Positions 1 through 10,800 of a stretch of 35,944 bases of DNA are shown one piece after another. Both the position numbers and the translations under genes were made by a program. Position 1 is the stretch's first letter. The number at the start of each line of letters is the position of its first letter. The notes under the pieces were generated by a model, which was given only the letters and a program-made list of their open reading frames with translations, did not search any database and had not been told where the DNA came from. Source of the stretch: Agmasoma carcini (nom. nud.) (Eukaryota; Microsporidia; Thelohaniidae); NCBI GenBank assembly GCA_029232285.1, contig JAOXFI010000034.1, forward strand, positions 1-35,944, written 5' to 3'.

Positions 1-385
1 AATTCTTTATTTTTGATATTGAATTTTTATTTTTGATATACATATTTTTTTTTTTTATATACATATTTTTATTTTTGATATACATATTTTTATTTTTGAT
101 ATAAATGTTTTATTTTTGATATTGATATTTAATTTTTGATATAAATAATTTTATTTTTGATATAAATGTTTTATTTTTGATATAAATGTTTTATTTTTGA
201 TATACATATTTTTATTTTTGATATAAATGTTTTATTTTTGATATAAATGTTTTATTTTTGATATACATATTTTATTTTTGATATACATATTTTTATTTTT
301 AATTTTGAATTTTTTAATTTTTATTTTTGATATTTATTTTTGATATTTAATTTTTGATATTAATATTTTTATTTTTGATATTGAA
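1..385. repeat. TTTTTGATAT-based satellite
   Basis: A run of imperfect tandem units built on TTTTTGATAT followed by a short variable spacer such as AAATGTTTTA or ACATATTTTTA, about 18-21 bases per unit. It fills the first 385 bases and runs off the left edge, so its full length is unknown. No open frame or gene is visible. It directly abuts transposon relics, which fits a heterochromatic or subtelomeric position, but that is inference. Confidence 0.85.
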
Positions 386-489
386 TCTAAGAAAATGTTA
401 TATTTTACACACTGGAGAAAGAATACTGTTACAATTATAAATATATATTACGAATTTTATAAATATGATCCCTGGAAAAAATCTTAATT

Positions 490-1090
490 AATGATTTATT
501 GTACCACCATTGACTTTAATAACTGATGTACATCTATTTATAATGTATAAATTAATTTTTAACAAAGTTGTCTGGTATATTAGATCATAATTTTAATATT
601 TCATTATTATAATCATTTAGTGATTTAAACCCATTTTTGATAAAATGAATTCATTGGGTTTATATCAAGTACTTAGCTAGCCAATTAATAACATTTTCAT
701 TAAAATATAACCTTGAAATGTGACAAGATACGTTGCCTTGTTAAAATGTAAACTGATCTAATAACATCATTTGTTTAAAGAATTTTATATTGAAAGATTA
801 ATATAACCACATGAATTTGTCCTTATAATTACAGCACTAAGTTTCATAACCCTGGCATACAACCCCAACCCTAAATTAAATCTCTTCCTCTAAATTATGT
901 AATTTAAGTGATACATTCTTCGCTCTATATTACTATCTTTTGTATTTGAAACATTCACCTTAAACAAATTTCTTTGTACATCTTAGTCAAAATGGTTTGT
1001 TAGCTGTAACTCTTACATGAATATCATTATAAAATGTATTTGTTATTACATTGAACTATAAGTTTTTAATACACTCTGTGCTGAAAAAAT
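490..1090 (-). pseudogene. Tc1-like transposase relic (C-terminal half)
   Basis: Minus-strand translation in shifting frames recovers Tc1/mariner landmarks in the right order. A GLGCMPG segment near 860 recalls the WGC motif. QQGNVSCHISRLYFNEN (about 701-750) recalls the QQDNxxxH...W/FxxN block with the second catalytic Asp altered. NIPDNFVKN (559-588) and VNGGT (500-514) match the family's C-terminal helix and glycine motif. Many stops and frameshifts interrupt it, so it is dead. The amino-terminal part is missing or unrecognisable upstream of about 1090, and I found no terminal repeat. Confidence 0.65.
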
Positions 1091-1254
1091 ACATTTTCAA
1101 ACTAGAATTAAAAATTGCAAAATATGATAAGAAGTTTTAGAAAAATAATATAATTTAATTTTTTTATTCAATCTTCTTAAGTAAGATCAAAATTTATTGA
1201 ACATAAAAGACTTCTTCTTAGAATAAATCTAAAAAATAGATGTATTTGAAAACC

Positions 1255-1579
1255 TTTAGATATTTATTTGCTTGCAATGATGTGTACCCTGCTATCAAGA
1301 GAGATACAAATTCAATAAATGTTTAACGTTCTAACATCAAAAGTGCAGGTCTTTATTCATCTGTAACAATAATTATACCTGGTAAAACATTTTCCAAAAT
1401 TACACAGGTTATAGTAGAAGCATCTAACCTTTCAAGGGGTACAATAAAACAATTTAACTATTTCTTTCAATTCAAGCAATATACCAAACACCATTTGTTA
1501 GACTCTACGATCATATTTTCTTTTAAAGAACAGCGAGTCATCAATTTCAATGATCTTCCATTCTCGTCTAAAACTAAAT

Positions 1580-1622
<43 letters not shown>

Positions 1623-1880
1623 TCATTATCAGAAATACCAGAAAGTTTAAATAAAGTCTTAAAATACATTGTAATGTAAGTTTAAAATCATAAAAATGAA
1701 TCTGCTCTTAATGAAAGATTTTTCTGTAGCTTTTAAAACAATGTCAAGTATAGCCATTTTTGTAGTGACATCAATCGACCACAACTTGGACAGACCTTTT
1801 CATCACTTATTAAATTGAGTCTTTAAGATGATGCTTCTGGATTTTTTCGTTCAGGTCTAACGATAATGTGTCTCTTCTTT
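1255..1880 (-). pseudogene. ISXO2/IS1595-type transposase relic
   Basis: Two recognisable pieces lie in order on the minus strand. A zinc-ribbon segment CPSCGRLMSL (1762-1791) is the usual amino-terminal domain. Then comes the DDE core start WKIIEIDDSLFFKRKYDR (about 1510-1565), whose IEID holds the first catalytic Asp. Downstream fragments (VFGILLELK, LENVLPG) continue the fold in several frames. The HTNTIE block holding the last catalytic residue is not found, so the copy is truncated as well as frameshifted. A (CTAA)n tract splits the two domains. Confidence 0.65.
1577..1622. repeat. (CTAA)n microsatellite
   Basis: About eleven consecutive CTAA units. It lies inside the ISXO2 relic between its zinc-ribbon and DDE segments, so it expanded after, or helped cause, the decay of that copy. 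The same TAAC unit builds the longer minisatellite at 3716-4055. Confidence 0.9.
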
Positions 1881-2500
1881 TCTAGATATATAAGATGTTT
1901 TTTTATACAGAAGTGTTTTATACACGCACCAATTTTTTATTTAGGTGTGCGACTTACATTCTGATGGATCAAACATATATCATCATTTTCTAACATAGCT
2001 TACCGACTCGAGTTATATCTTATATGAGTACCTTTCTGGGTATTTAAGAAGTTTTGTAAATTTTACCTATCGATATTATGAACAATCCAAATCAGAAACA
2101 CAAGCTAAAAACACTACAGGACAACAACAAAAGCAATAAACCCTTTTCTATTTTTATTCAGCATATATTGGGAAGCCCATACGCGTGAATCACGACAATA
2201 TAATTCTTCTTTTCTTTTAGCATTTCTCGGCTCTAAACTACAGTTCCTAATTCTTAAAAATTAACCCCAAAAAAAGGTTATTTGGTAACATATTTAATTT
2301 AAACTAAAAATATCAAATTTTTAATTATATTAATAAACTTTAACAACATAATACTTAAGTTATTATATTTTTAAAAAACGAGATTGAAAATTTACTTGGA
2401 TCGCAAGTTCAACAGCTCCATAATATTTTATTATCTTAACTAGTTTAAACTATAAAAACATGATCATTCAACTAATTAACATTAATTTATTCTTTTATAT
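1881..2500. other. spacer, nothing recognised
   Basis: AT-rich sequence between the ISXO2 relic and the stop codon of the EED-like gene. I see no open frame of note, no tRNA-like box pair and no repeat. Confidence 0.5.
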
Positions 2501-3478
2501 CTAATTATACTTTGTTCTATCAAAATATTCAGATAATTTCAACTGTTTTAGCTCTATTTTACGACCAAGTGACACAATAACTTGATCATCAACAATAATA
2601 AAATCTTCACAATTTTCATATCCAGAATTTTCTATAAATGGGGTGTTTTCATTATTTAACTCATTTAAGTCAAAATATGAAAAAAATCCACTAGGGCTAA
2701 GACTTATAAAAATATGTCCTTTAACATCAAAAACAATACTTTTACTGTACAAATTGATAGATCCTATAAAAATAGGTTCATCTGTACCCATTCCCTTGAA
2801 CTCTCTGCCATATACTCCACTTAGATCAAGATTATTGTAAATCACTGATACATTGTTGTTACATAGAGAAATTATAAAATCACCATAATATTTAATTTTT
2901 GTAATAACAGTTTGGTGTATATTAAGGAAGGAATGTGTTGGTTTTGATATTAGCTTATACTCTTTCAAAGGATATTCTATTTTCCACTGCATTATTGAAC
3001 AATCAACACCCGTGCTAACCAAATATTCACCCGTGTGATGTATATCAATACTTGTTACGCTGTCTTTATGTCCAAACATGCCACCCATTGTTAAAACACA
3101 CTCAAAGGTATTGACATCCCATGCTCTAATTGTTCTATCTTCGCTGCATGTAAAGCAATAATTTGAATATACTTTTAAATCAAAAATAGCGCCAGTGTGT
3201 CCTTTGCAATATGATTCTACAACGCCTGTTTCTAAATTTAAAAATTTAAGTATGGCGCACTCTCCTGCCAAGATCAAATAATGTTTATTGGAAATGTCTA
3301 TGAAATCACAACAAATGAATTTTTCTTTTGGATTTGAATCTAAATGATGTTGTAATATTTCCATATTTTTATTAAATAATATGCAAGTTTTGTATCCAAT
3401 GGCTGTAAAGATGTTTAAATTTGAATGAGCCTTTAATTTTTCTATTTTTGCATTTTTAAGTACCAGCTCGTTTGACAT
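2501..3478 (-). CDS. EED/ESC-like WD40 protein (PRC2 subunit family)
   Basis: A 325-aa WD40 propeller. EED/ESC is the core scaffold of Polycomb repressive complex 2, which methylates histone H3 Lys27 with a SET-domain enzyme. By eye the similarity is specific to EED rather than generic WD40. Residues 51-75 (KEKFICCDF...LILAG) fit the strand before the second blade. GHTGAIFDLKV (93-103) and GGMFGHKDSV (132-141) copy EED's GHGNAINELKF and GGVEGHRDEV. HQTVITKIKYYGDFIIS (188-204) fits HRNYVDCVRWLGDLILS. Family members are usually 360-450 aa, so this one is compact. The aromatic cage that reads trimethyl-lysine seems lost: Ile55 stands at the Tyr148 position, and Ile236/Phe237 stand near Trp364/Tyr365. 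The start is supported by an AAATTT box 13 bases upstream. No methyltransferase partner lies in this window. The alternative is another WD40 family with convergent loops. Confidence 0.72.
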   Translation of the reverse strand: MSNELVLKNAKIEKLKAHSNLNIFTAIGYKTCILFNKNMEILQHHLDSNPKEKFICCDFIDISNKHYLILAGECAILKFLNLETGVVESYCKGHTGAIFDLKVYSNYCFTCSEDRTIRAWDVNTFECVLTMGGMFGHKDSVTSIDIHHTGEYLVSTGVDCSIMQWKIEYPLKEYKLISKPTHSFLNIHQTVITKIKYYGDFIISLCNNNVSVIYNNLDLSGVYGREFKGMGTDEPIFIGSINLYSKSIVFDVKGHIFISLSPSGFFSYFDLNELNNENTPFIENSGYENCEDFIIVDDQVIVSLGRKIELKQLKLSEYFDRTKYN

Positions 3479-3491
3479 TGGCAGTCTATTT

Positions 3492-3497
3492 AAATTT
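3492..3497 (-). promoter_or_regulatory. AAATTT start-proximal box, EED-like gene
   Basis: Exact AAATTT 13 bases upstream of the ATG at 3478. It belongs to the series seen before most genes of this window. Confidence 0.5.
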
Positions 3498-3715
3498 TTT
3501 TTCAGACTTAAAAATTTTGTGTATTTTTGTAAAAATTTGATATTTTGAAATGAATGTATTAATGTAATGTCTATTGGTGAAGAAAAAGGATTGATATGGT
3601 AAATTATTAAGTTATTTTGATATAATATTATTATTTACTTATAAACTCATCTTAGATCAATAAAAGGTAGATTTAAGTATTTGATAGAATTGAAATCGAT
3701 ATTATAGAAAAATAT

Positions 3716-4055
3716 TAACTAACCTATTGACTAACTAACTAACTTAACTAACCTATTGACTAACTAACTAACTTAACTAACCTATTGACTAACTAACTAA
3801 CTAACCTATTGACTAACCTATTGACTAACCTATTGACTAACTAACTAACTTAACTAACCTATTGACTAACTAACTAAACTAACTAACCTATTGACTAACT
3901 AACTAACCTATTGACTAACTAACTAACCTATTGACTAACTAACTAACTAAACTAACTAACCTATTGACTAACTAACTAACTAAACTATTGACTAACTAAC
4001 TAACTAAACTATTGACTAACTAACTAACTAACCTATTGACTAACCTATTAACTAG
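3716..4055. repeat. TAAC/CTATTGAC minisatellite
   Basis: About 340 bases of ACTAACTAAC runs punctuated by about fourteen copies of CTATTGAC, giving units of roughly 12 to 32 bases. It lies between the 5' end of the EED-like gene and the 3' end of the 65-aa gene. It is non-coding: TAA recurs in the frames. Confidence 0.95.
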
Positions 4056-4176
4056 GCTTTGTATATAATAATAAAGGACGTAAATCATATTTATCTTTCT
4101 TATATAAAATAAAGTCAAACTTTATATAAACCACAATAAAATATTTATAATAGATGATTTTGATCATAACTTTTAT

Positions 4177-4374
4177 TTATAAGTGAGTTTTAAAGCTTTC
4201 TTCTTCTTCTTCTTTTTTATCTTCAACAATATTTATCAAATCAAATATAAAGTCTAGCGAATCATATAAAGTTTCATTCTCTTCTTCATTATTAATTTCT
4301 TTTGTTGAATTTACTACATATTTCCCTTTATTCTTTGCAAATGCAAAATTTAACAAAAAGTAAAAAATATTCAT
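4177..4374 (-). CDS. small protein with signal-peptide-like start and acidic tail
   Basis: A 65-aa frame of unknown family. Residues 1-13 (MNIFYFLLNFAFA) form a hydrophobic stretch that could be a signal peptide cut near Ala13 or a membrane anchor. The rest is charged: a lysine-rich piece, then acidic runs, one encoded by a GAA/CTT-type trinucleotide repeat near 4197-4215. The main evidence that it is a gene is an AAATTT box directly abutting the ATG, as in neighbouring genes. No homologue is recognised. A chance frame in AT-rich DNA remains possible. If real, it would be a small secreted or membrane protein. Confidence 0.42.
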   Translation of the reverse strand: MNIFYFLLNFAFAKNKGKYVVNSTKEINNEEENETLYDSLDFIFDLINIVEDKKEEEEESFKTHL

Positions 4375-4380
4375 AAATTT
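4375..4380 (-). promoter_or_regulatory. AAATTT start-proximal box, 65-aa gene
   Basis: Exact AAATTT touching the ATG at 4374. It is the closest spacing in the window. Confidence 0.4.
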
Positions 4381-4991
4381 ATTTTTTTGTATGCTTTTAT
4401 ACTAATCTAAGAACAATTGATCAAGAATTTGTTATGATTAAAATCATAGCCAAATATAAATTAAGAAGTATGTAATTTAATATATTACATATTTATTATA
4501 TTATCACATAAATTAATATATATTGATTATATATTATATACACTTATATTATATACAATTATATTATATTATGACATAATTATATCTCATAGATCATGAT
4601 CACTCTTTTTTATTGTTTATCTTTTAATCACAAAATAATTTATTTGTTGATCTTCAATCAATAATTTATAAAAACAATTTATTGAATACATAATACTTTA
4701 ATATATGAACAATTTTAATAATTTTTTTTTAAATTTATAAAATATTTTATGTTAAAATATAATTTCAAGGTTTTGACTTGCGTTTAAATATTTTATATTG
4801 TACTTAAGTTATGTTTCTATAAAAACTAACTAATTAATGACTCTAATTTGATCAATTATTACTCATAAGTAATAATAAAACACTTTCATTAACTATTACT
4901 ATAATATATTACATTAATAACTCTCTAACCAAATATCACTCTATAATATAATTATATTTTTAAAAATCATTAATATCATTTTATTTAAGCT
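4381..4991. other. AT-rich spacer, nothing recognised
   Basis: Almost pure A/T with short imperfect palindromic ATATTATATAC-type runs around 4490-4570. I see no gene, tRNA or transposon landmark. It lies downstream of the V-ATPase stop codon and probably holds that gene's 3' end and the promoter of the 65-aa frame. Confidence 0.5.
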
Positions 4992-7208
4992 TTAATTCTC
5001 TCCAAATATATCATCATGTGTTAGTTTAAAAGATAAAGGCTTAAATTCAACACCACCACCACGATAGAACTTTGAGAAAAATTCTATCCAATTTAATCTA
5101 AGCGCATGCAAACACGAACTTAACCCTTCTAATCCAATCAGTAAAAACATGGTAGAAACTAAATAAATAGGTAAACACACAATCGACACTATCCAACTCT
5201 TATTTCCTATCGTAAACTGATGAAGCACTGAAGTCAGCTGAACATGTGCTAAACTCACAGCCCATAACCTCAAATATGAACTAGTATTTGAAATCAACCC
5301 TAGTCCAAATTCTACAGTATGAATTCCAGAATTAATCCATAAATCTAAAACATCATCATCTCTAACCCTCCTCCTTGATAACAAAGTCAATGGTTTTGAA
5401 AAAAACATCCACGGTATACAAAATAAAATTATAGCTACTATAAATAGCTGCACGTACATCTGCCCGGGATACATTTGATCTTTTATATTAAAAGGATCAG
5501 TATACATACCTATCAAAGTATTAATAAGAGATGGTCTAAAACTAGTTACTGTCCATTTATATACAATAAGAAACACTAGATACCCCAAAAATAGCGTATA
5601 AGCTACAATCTGTGGTATAATAACACAGAAAAGTGTTAGCTTATCATGAAAATACACAGCGTTAATCACAGAAATACAACAACCTATTAACATATGAAAA
5701 AAACCAAGTATTATAGACATTTTCATTTTCAATGAATTTGTAAATGTTAGACTATTCGATGCCTCATGCCATATTGGATCAATACCAAACGGATAAGTCC
5801 TTTTACCTGATGAAAACAGTGAAATCGTAAGTGAAGCAAAGTCTGAATATAAAAATCCAAACCATATTGACGCAAAAGAGCAAGATAAGATGATAAATCT
5901 ACCATCCAATATTATTTGAAAGACACCACACTTATTATTAAGTGATTCATATTTATAAATCAAAGAAATTGATATTCCAAGTAATATTAAACCATGAAAT
6001 ACATCACCAAACATTGCACCAAACATAATAGGGAATGTAAATAACATGAATATAGCAGGATTGATTTCTCTATATTGAGGTATGCCAAATACATTTGTGA
6101 GATTTTGAAATCCTTCAGTAAAAGAATTTGTTGAAAAATGGGTTGGATAAGTTTCTTCTGTTTTTGTTTTTTCATAGAAAAACCGTCTTTTACCTAAAGA
6201 CTTGCACTTGCTTAGATCTTGTAGCTTATCCTCAAGGCAGAAGCCTTGTCCAACGTAAGAATCACCCTCCACCTGCTCTAAGTTGCTTATGGTCTCACAA
6301 ATCTTTCTTTCCTTATTAATGATATACTTCCAATTGACAAACTTTTTAGAAATGGTATTTTCTAATTCTTCAAATTCTAGGTCAAGATCATTTTTATGTT
6401 GAATTAATTGATCATAGACTTCCTTAAAGTCCATAATTGCTTCCTCTTCGGTGGTGTAGATGTGTGACTTATGATTGAAAATATTTTCATTATTTAAATT
6501 CAGAATATCAACAGAAGATTCCATGCCTCTGACTTCCTTCTTCTTTCCTATGTTTTGGTCCATCATCTCTAGTGGATTAAAATCATTGTTAACAGTCCCA
6601 TCACTTGTATATACTTTCTTCTCTTGGTTATAAAGTCTACCATCCATAGTTTCAAATACATTTCTAACCACTTTACGTGATGTCGTACCATAAACATAAA
6701 CAATAAACACACTTTTCTTACCATGGCTTAAGTTTTTATCAACAATATTGATGTAAATATTTCTCCTTAGCTTTTCCTTAAGAATTTTTTTAACAATAAA
6801 TTTCTTCTGTGTGTCAATGATTGCAGCTATCAATTCAGCATCACCAATATGCTTATGGAATTGATATATTTCTTTTCTCATTTTTATATTTTCAGTTTCA
6901 ATCCTAATTTTATCTTTAAGATTCTCTCTTTCCTTTTTAAATTTGATAACCTTCTCATAAACATCATTGAATTCCGTAACACAGCTTTTATAGTCAAGAT
7001 TATCTTCTATTTTATCATTTTCTATGATAAAGTGTCTCTGAAGATAAAAAAGCTGCTGCTCCAACTTTTTAACTTCCCCTGTTTCTTCTTTCTCATTTTT
7101 CTTAATAAAATGAATAATATCTTTATCAGCAATCTCTTTAATTGTTGTTTCGAGTCCTTCCTTGCTAAAATACATGTTTACGGGCGCAACCCTCTCACTT
7201 CGTAGCAT
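4992..7208 (-). CDS. VPH1: V-type H+-ATPase subunit a (Vph1/Stv1 family)
   Basis: The 738-aa membrane subunit a of the V-ATPase Vo sector, which forms the proton half-channels that acidify vacuolar and endosomal compartments. The start LRSERV copies the family's FRSExM opening, which fixes the start codon. Residues 1 to about 370 are the soluble arm, with charged helical segments around 60-110. Residues about 380-738 carry around eight membrane segments. YLRLWAVSLAHVQL (645-658) contains the essential arginine (Arg647, equivalent to yeast Vph1 Arg735), and LRLNW holds the second conserved arginine (Arg704). The end FYRGGGVEFKPLSF is also typical. Yeast Vph1 is 840 aa, and most of the shortening is in the arm. 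LSM2 lies 82 bases upstream. Unlike most neighbours it has no AAATTT box next to its start. Confidence 0.97.
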   Translation of the reverse strand: MLRSERVAPVNMYFSKEGLETTIKEIADKDIIHFIKKNEKEETGEVKKLEQQLFYLQRHFIIENDKIEDNLDYKSCVTEFNDVYEKVIKFKKERENLKDKIRIETENIKMRKEIYQFHKHIGDAELIAAIIDTQKKFIVKKILKEKLRRNIYINIVDKNLSHGKKSVFIVYVYGTTSRKVVRNVFETMDGRLYNQEKKVYTSDGTVNNDFNPLEMMDQNIGKKKEVRGMESSVDILNLNNENIFNHKSHIYTTEEEAIMDFKEVYDQLIQHKNDLDLEFEELENTISKKFVNWKYIINKERKICETISNLEQVEGDSYVGQGFCLEDKLQDLSKCKSLGKRRFFYEKTKTEETYPTHFSTNSFTEGFQNLTNVFGIPQYREINPAIFMLFTFPIMFGAMFGDVFHGLILLGISISLIYKYESLNNKCGVFQIILDGRFIILSCSFASIWFGFLYSDFASLTISLFSSGKRTYPFGIDPIWHEASNSLTFTNSLKMKMSIILGFFHMLIGCCISVINAVYFHDKLTLFCVIIPQIVAYTLFLGYLVFLIVYKWTVTSFRPSLINTLIGMYTDPFNIKDQMYPGQMYVQLFIVAIILFCIPWMFFSKPLTLLSRRRVRDDDVLDLWINSGIHTVEFGLGLISNTSSYLRLWAVSLAHVQLTSVLHQFTIGNKSWIVSIVCLPIYLVSTMFLLIGLEGLSSCLHALRLNWIEFFSKFYRGGGVEFKPLSFKLTHDDIFGEN

Positions 7209-7290
7209 GTGTTATTGTTTTACAAACCATAAAATAGAATGAAACAATGTTTCTAAATATTTATTTAGAGTTTGAAAGAGCTAACATTGT

Positions 7291-7560
7291 TTATTTTTCC
7301 AAACTAAACTTCAATCGTGTTGCGTCTGTTAACCAATCATCATGGGCATCAGTTTTATACAGAATTTTCTTTACAGATGAACCTCTTATTGAAGTTTTTA
7401 CAAGATTTAAGAAATGTGGCTTTTCAATATAAACATCCTCCAACATTATGTTTAGATAACAATCAACACCCTTGAGAACACCACAAACTTCTATATCATT
7501 CTTTAACACCACCGAAATCTGCTGGTCAATCTTTGTTTTAAATAGTTCGTAAAATAACAT
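7291..7560 (-). CDS. LSM2: U6 snRNA-associated Sm-like protein LSm2
   Basis: An 89-aa Sm-fold protein. LSm2 belongs to the Lsm1-7 ring (mRNA decapping and decay, cytoplasm) and the Lsm2-8 ring (U6 snRNA 3' end, nucleus). The first 45 residues are close to LSm2 of animals and yeast: MLFYELFK opening, VVLKNDIEVCGVLKGVDCYL as the Sm1 motif and LNIMLEDV. The Sm2 motif is SIRGSSVKKI (57-66). The length (about 95 in other species) shows it is complete. An AAATTT box lies 6 bases upstream of the start. Its presence implies that splicing-type or decay rings remain in this organism. Confidence 0.96.
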   Translation of the reverse strand: MLFYELFKTKIDQQISVVLKNDIEVCGVLKGVDCYLNIMLEDVYIEKPHFLNLVKTSIRGSSVKKILYKTDAHDDWLTDATRLKFSLEK

Positions 7561-7566
7561 GAAGTA

Positions 7567-7572
7567 AAATTT
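7567..7572 (-). promoter_or_regulatory. AAATTT start-proximal box, LSM2
   Basis: Exact AAATTT 6 bases upstream of the ATG at 7560. Confidence 0.5.
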
Positions 7573-7824
7573 TTAATCAAAAAAAAACAAAAAATATTAT
7601 AAAATGTATAAAGAAATATATTTCTATGATAATATTACTTGTAAGGCTGCTTAAATACAAACTATAATATATTACTTATAAGGTTGCTTAAATACAAAAA
7701 TATATTATTTTTAACTATATTTGAAATATTTAAATTATTGATTTTCATCATCTCACTGTTTAATAAACATACAAAAATATTTTATTTTGTTTATTTTTCA
7801 ATTACATTTATAGATATCAAATTA

Positions 7825-10800
7825 TTAATTTTTACCATCTTCAATTATATTTAAAAGAGACTTAAACAATTCAATTTTCATCATCTCATTTCTCTTCCCA
7901 AGCAAAATCAAATGGGTTTTGGCACGAGTAAGAGCAACATTAAGTCTCTCTTTACTCTCTAGAACAGAACACGAAACTACAGGATCAAAAACCACAATAA
8001 TTCTATCATCTTCACTTCCCTGAAATTTATCTATAGTAGTCACCCTATTAGATGTCAAAGACTTGATGTAACTTACTTGAGAATTAAAATAACAAAGAAT
8101 TGTAGCTTCATAATTATTAAAGAACTGAGACTCATTTATAGTTGTAGAGTCGATAAATTCACATTTAGACTCTTTATCAAAACCTTTAAGCCTATTCTTA
8201 TAGAATAGCACATTAGGCAGCCTCATGATCTCATTTCCCATTCTGTACTGATATTTCAATACATTCACCTTATCAGGGTTTGTTTTTAAGAGATACTCAA
8301 ATAAAGATAAGCTTAATGTTTTTGATGTCTTGGTTAGGGGCTTAAGCTGTAGATGATCACCAACCACACAGAATTTCTTAGATAAGCTTAGTGGAATCAA
8401 AGTCAGCAGAAGATGCTGCTGTGAACCCTCATCCACTACACAATAATCAAATTTTCGTTCTATAAACACAGGATCTGAGAAACAATAGCAAGTTCCTACC
8501 ACAAGCTGAATATTAGTAAACCTCTTCATCATCTCTTCATAGGTCTTATAGTTATTGCCTTCCTTTTTAGAATAGTAAATATTTATACTTTTAAGTTTCT
8601 TGATCAGGTTTTCAATTGCAAGATGTGTATAGCAAATCAAAAGAACTTTCTTACCATAGAAAAGTAAAATCCTTATTAAAAGTGCTATTAAAGTACTTTT
8701 ACCTGTCCCTGGCATACCATGTATAATTCTATAATCATCAGTATTTAAAGCTTTAAATAATGCTTCTTTTTGATCTTCATTCAAGTTAATAAATTCTGAT
8801 TTGAATTTATCTGGTATTTGTAGTGTATAAGAACATTTGTTTGTTTGTGGTGTGAAGTAGTCTATGTAGTCAGACGATGGTTCAGTGGTATTTTTGATAT
8901 CATTATTAATAAATATATCTTTCTTACACATATTAAATACAACTTCTTTGTCTTTATCGGATTTGACACGCTTATCAACATTAATATCAATTTCTCTTAG
9001 TTCTAAGTTTGACTTATTAACCTCCTGCCCTTTCTTTATAATCAATGGTTCTCCTAGCAATTCATCCTCTGAGGATATAGTTGGGTTGAAACTAGAATCA
9101 AGAGAACAAAAACTACTGTCGTCAACATTTGGTGACGTTTCAAATACATCGTCCAAAAATTTACATGATCTGATCGTTGTGCTACTTTTTTCTGTATCTA
9201 AAGGCTTAGCATCACCTTCATCAGTAAATATAACACTAACATCACTATCGTCTAGACTTATATGGTCTTGTTCTGACGAAAACATATCATCTACCACAAT
9301 CTCGTCAGATTCTTCAATGTTCTTCTTAGTAAATTGTTCATACTCAGTATCTAATGATGACTTAAAGTCAAATGTTACATTAAATTCTTCATCACAATAA
9401 AGAGGGACATCCATTCCAAGCTCTTCACCTGGCAAATTATAACTACCCATTCTATAAACAACATAGCGAGGATAAGCAACATAAAATAAAGAGTATCTCA
9501 TATACTTGTAAAAATTACTGTTGTTATCTATAACAACTAGTATATTCATATCACTATTCACAAATCCATCTCCAAGCAACTTTATTATGATATCATTCCC
9601 TCTTATTCTATCAACTCGTCCTTTACCTAAAAACTGTTTACTATCAGTGTAAATTCCAAGATACCCTCCTTCAAAAACTTCAATATTTGAACTGATTGTT
9701 ACAATATTCAACGATACTTCCATTATTGTTGCTTCAAAAAACCTTAAACTAACATTAGATTCATCATCTATGGCTTTGAATTGCCTCTTAAGAAAATGAT
9801 TATTATCAAGAGAATTGATCTTTTTAAAAATTGAGCATTCATTTGAACATTCACAATCTTTAAAATGGCCAGTCGCAACAACGTTTCTTTTGACAAGCAA
9901 AGCAACTATTTCTGAATGCTTAACATCAACTTTGTGAAGTTGTGAGCTTTTAAGATAATGTAAGTATGGTATAATATCAAAGTCTATATTTTCTTTAAGT
10001 AATAAATAATAAAGCAAGGCCTGTGCCCTGTGATCCATTCGATGTACAGATCCTGTCTTGATCTCAAAAAGATTTCTTGGGCTCATACAATCAATTTTAC
10101 CTTTCAAATTAAAGAGGGTAGAGAAAACAGGCTTTTCTACATCAGTAATACCACTTGTTTTCTTACAGAACTCAACAACATTTTTAATCTGTGCCTCACA
10201 CTCTATAATGAATTCCCTTAGTGATATTTTGGAGATGTACAGCAAAATAAGATTTTCTTTTGCCTGATTTCTTATTTCATTTTTCAAAAAATCTATAGAA
10301 TAATTTTCCATCAATAGAGCTTGCTCTATTACACTGTGTAATATCACACCAATTGCGATGAAAGGGTTTTGAAATTTAAAATCCAACTGTTCAATTTTTT
10401 TTTGAAATAAAGGAAAATTTGTACACTCAATGGATTTGCAGAATTGTGTTACTGACATGACATCATCATCAAAAAGTAGATAGTTATTATCATTTGACAC
10501 GTAATAATTGTGCTTTTCCTTTGTTTTTCCGTTTTCTGAATCACTTGAGAAAATTTCATCACTGTCAATGTCAAGGTTAACATCTGAACAACAAATACAG
10601 CTCGTTAGTTTTACCTTTTGGTGTGGACTGAATGATAAACTGGACCAGGCACCGCTGACATGTATGCTTCCTTCGCTAGAGTTAAGAACTACGTGATCTT
10701 CGTGCTCCTCAACACTGTCGATTGTAAAAGTTTTTGGAGTAATCCCAACTGATTCTCTATCATCACTTGAAACATATTCAGCTGTTTTAGTCCAGAAATT

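Noticed and set aside
3716..4055. TAAC array as a telomere or CRISPR-like array
   Set aside because: The units vary in length, there are no spacers of fixed size, and genes flank it on both sides; it is a plain minisatellite.
8885..9400. 171-codon plus-strand frame inside DNA2
   Set aside because: It is the shadow of the acidic, serine-rich linker on the other strand; its composition mirrors it exactly.
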